Source: Candidatus Nanopelagicales bacterium
GTDB taxonomy: Bacteria > Actinomycetota > Actinomycetes > S36-B12
Direction: 5' to 3'
Assembly (NCBI GenBank): GCA_938091275.1
Contig: CALKMY010000063.1
Location: 1 to 6,848, forward strand
DNA: 6,848 bases
A model generated the notes under the pieces. The model saw only the letters and a program-made list of their open reading frames with translations, had not been told where the DNA came from and ran no database searches. The position numbers and the translations under genes are program-made. Below, piece by piece: positions 4,932 to 6,848 of this stretch (the first letter of the stretch is position 1; each line of letters begins with the position of its first letter).

Positions 4932-6848
4932 GAGAGCACATGACGGCAACCGTCCGTGGCCTCGTCGTCTTCGGTGCCGTCTGGCAAGCATTGTGGTTCG
5001 CCGGAGATCCGGCGCTGCGCGGAACGGTGACCGCAGGGGTTCGCGATCTTGCATCACTACTCATCGCCGCGTCGATCATTGCCTGGTTGGCAACATGGGT
5101 GGCGCTGTTCGGTCCACGTCGAAGCCTGCTTGTTGCTCAGCGAATACAGATATCGGCCATGGCCGCTCTGGCTGTCTCCGGGTTGATCTTGACGGCGAAT
5201 TCGGTCACCGGGGCGGACGGTTGGCTCGTCGGTGCCTCGATCGTCAACCTCGCGTCCGGTCTGGCCGGACTGATTCTCGCCCGCCAGGTGGCCGTCATCG
5301 TTATCACCACCATGGTCACTGTCGACGCGGTGCTCGTGTCGATTCTGGTGGTTTCAGGTCAGGCAGCGCAACCATGGTCGCTGGCGATGGTGTATCCGCT
5401 GTACGCGCTCACGCTTGGCCTTGCGTGTGCTGCGGCCCGAAACGGCTTGTTGCGGTCGGCCACGGATCGAGACGACTCGGCAGCCGAGCTTCGCAATCAA
5501 CACCGCGCACGGGCAACGAGCGAATTTGCCGGCGCATCGATTGCCGCTGCGGAAACCCGGCTTCACGAAACGGTTCTCAATACCTTGACGGCTATCGAGC
5601 GGGGCGGCTTCGGCAGTGATGCCGACACCCAGAATCGCTTGCGCGAGCGGGCCGAGGAGTCAGCCGAAGTACTGACGTTGCTGTCCGAAGGGTCGATGGC
5701 GGGCCCGTCATGGACCGGGGACCTTCGTGTTGACCTGGCCGGTGCCATCGTCGACCTGGAAGCCACGGACGTGCAGGTGCACCTTGTCGGTGACCTGAGT
5801 CGAGACGTGGCTGGGGGAGAAATCGATGAGGCTGCGTTCACTGCTCTCGCGAGCGCTGTTCGAGAGTCGCTGATCAACGCGCATCGGCATGCGCACGCCA
5901 CCTCGGTGACGGTGGAGGGGCGGGTAGTTCAGGAGTCGCAACAGGCGCGGTGGAGCGTTCGTGTCGACGACGACGGCTGTGGCCTGGGTGGATCCCCTGC
6001 GGGCTTTGGGGTGAGCAGCATCATCGGCGAGGGCATGGAGAGCGTCGGGGGTCGATCGACGGTGGGGAGTAATCCTCGAGGTGGAACGCGCGTGACGCTC
6101 GACGTGCCGATCACGGCGTCCGTTTCTGCACGATCGGCCAACTCGATGTCGCCGCTGCAGGCCGTGGGTGTGCCAATGGTGTCCGCGTTCACCCTCTTCA
6201 CCGCGTATTCCGCCCTGGTGACGTGGAACTTCGCCCAGCGGCCCGACGTTAATGTTGTGGCTCTCGCCTTGTTCTTTTCCACGGCCGCCGTCTTGCTTCT
6301 CACCTCGAGGGAGCGGCGATACACATGGATGCCATCGTGGGCATGCGTCGCCGTGCTCGTCTTGGTGCCCGCCATGATGCTGGTGGAGGTCCAGGCCCAG
6401 GCCGTACGCAACCCGTTGGGGGATTGGACGTCCGAAGTCAGCGCGGTATTTCTGTTTGTGGTCGTGGCGACGGGTCCTCGATGGACGGGGCCGCTGGCCA
6501 TCATCGCGTGGCTCATCGGGCAGGAAGGGCAGTTGATGGAACTCGCCAAACCGGGCACGTTCGTCATCGTTATCGCCATGGTGATGGGGTGGGGTCTTCG
6601 CCGGACGTATCGGCAGACGCAGTCGGACCGTCAGGAGGCGGGGGTGGAGCGCGCGGCCTTGGTGCGGATCCAAGACAAGTTGGCGAACGCGCAACAGCGA
6701 TACGCCGATGTCGACACCGATGCGTTGAGCGAGATGCTTCGCGGTATCGCGCGAGGAGACATCGACCCAGAGGACGATGATGTGCGACGGACGTGTGCAC
6801 GTAACGAGCGGATGCTGAGATCGGTGATGCGCCTTCGGCCCGAGTCCT
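4928..6848 (+). CDS. Membrane sensor histidine kinase with duplicated membrane/phosphoacceptor modules (3' end beyond window)
   Basis: The frame is open from ATG 4928 to the window edge (640 codons, no stop). ATG 4928 overlaps the preceding TGA as ATGA; M5 (4940) is an alternative. Module 1 has about six membrane helices (roughly 10-25, 40-61, 74-92, 99-117, 120-142, 151-170). A HisKA_3-like segment follows with LHETVLNTL (212-220; H213 probable phosphoacceptor). The HATPase domain (about 300-395) has N-box ESLINAHRHAHAT (313-325), G1 VDDDGCGL (346-353), a glycine-rich GFGVSS (359-364) and closing GTRVTLDVP (386-394). Module 2 restarts with about six hydrophobic segments (410-432, 441-458, 469-487, 503-515, 518-530, 543-557). 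A phosphoacceptor-like helix pair (591-635) follows, with threonine where H213 aligns. Module 1 should bind ATP and phosphorylate a partner, typically a LuxR-type regulator, but none is visible here. The signal is unknown. Confidence 0.82.
   Translation, partial: MREHMTATVRGLVVFGAVWQALWFAGDPALRGTVTAGVRDLASLLIAASIIAWLATWVALFGPRRSLLVAQRIQISAMAALAVSGLILTANSVTGADGWLVGASIVNLASGLAGLILARQVAVIVITTMVTVDAVLVSILVVSGQAAQPWSLAMVYPLYALTLGLACAAARNGLLRSATDRDDSAAELRNQHRARATSEFAGASIAAAETRLHETVLNTLTAIERGGFGSDADTQNRLRERAEESAEVLTLLSEGSMAGPSWTGDLRVDLAGAIVDLEATDVQVHLVGDLSRDVAGGEIDEAAFTALASAVRESLINAHRHAHATSVTVEGRVVQESQQARWSVRVDDDGCGLGGSPAGFGVSSIIGEGMESVGGRSTVGSNPRGGTRVTLDVPITASVSARSANSMSPLQAVGVPMVSAFTLFTAYSALVTWNFAQRPDVNVVALALFFSTAAVLLLTSRERRYTWMPSWACVAVLVLVPAMMLVEVQAQAVRNPLGDWTSEVSAVFLFVVVATGPRWTGPLAIIAWLIGQEGQLMELAKPGTFVIVIAMVMGWGLRRTYRQTQSDRQEAGVERAALVRIQDKLANAQQRYADVDTDALSEMLRGIARGDIDPEDDDVRRTCARNERMLRSVMRLRPES

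Noticed and set aside
4515..5057. A 180-codon minus-strand frame over the flavoprotein/kinase junction
   Set aside because: It has no recognisable motif and lies antisense to strongly supported coding sequence on both sides.
4918..5619. A 233-codon plus-strand frame at the start of the kinase
   Set aside because: It is in a different frame from the kinase and is Arg/Gly/Ser-rich. The kinase frame gives clean membrane helices and continues into the DHp and HATPase domains.
5708..6694. A 328-codon open frame on the minus strand opposite the kinase
   Set aside because: It is rich in Arg, His, Pro and Gly with no recognisable domain, and it lies antisense to a frame with clear kinase motifs. 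This is a typical shadow in high-GC DNA.
6127..6848. The second membrane module as a separate gene starting at an internal ATG (codon 407)
   Set aside because: No stop codon separates it from the HATPase domain and the frame is continuous, so a single long protein is the direct reading. A missed frameshift cannot be excluded from sequence alone.

Overview
The window is high-GC DNA, almost entirely coding, with frequent 4-base start/stop overlaps and GTG starts. It looks chromosomal and actinobacterial. Gene content points to the Mycobacteriales and relatives (Gordonia, Rhodococcus, Dietzia-like): the dapB tail is followed by a small two-helix membrane protein like mycobacterial Rv2772c, and glpD lies divergent from an Rv2251-like flavoprotein. 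This placement comes from remembered family resemblance, not a database search. No RNA gene, CRISPR array, insertion sequence or phage gene was seen.

Left part (1-894). The last 40 codons of dapB (lysine and diaminopimelate synthesis) are followed after 12 bases by a 152-residue membrane protein with a TPR-like tail. This gene converges on azlD, and the two coding ends overlap by 12 bases.

Minus-strand block (583-3202, possibly to 3229). In transcription order it holds glpD (FAD glycerol-3-phosphate dehydrogenase), azlC and azlD (a two-subunit AzlCD-type branched-chain amino acid exporter). azlC and azlD overlap by 4 bases. glpD and azlC probably do too, if azlC starts at a CTG. The three look like one operon.

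Plus-strand block (3282-6848). Across a short divergent intergenic region lies a flavoprotein of the alkyl-dihydroxyacetonephosphate synthase / FAD-linked oxidase family. Its stop overlaps the start of a large membrane histidine kinase (ATGA). The kinase reading frame is open for 640 codons and leaves the window unfinished. Its layout is unusual: six membrane segments, a HisKA_3-like dimerisation/phosphoacceptor segment and an HATPase domain, then a second set of about six membrane segments and a second phosphoacceptor-like segment that lacks the histidine. It therefore looks like a tandem, partly degenerate, double kinase.

GlpD makes dihydroxyacetone phosphate, and alkyl-DHAP synthases act on acyl-DHAP. 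The divergent pair therefore hints at glycerophospholipid or ether-lipid-like metabolism, with the coupled kinase possibly sensing a membrane-related signal. That functional link is inference.
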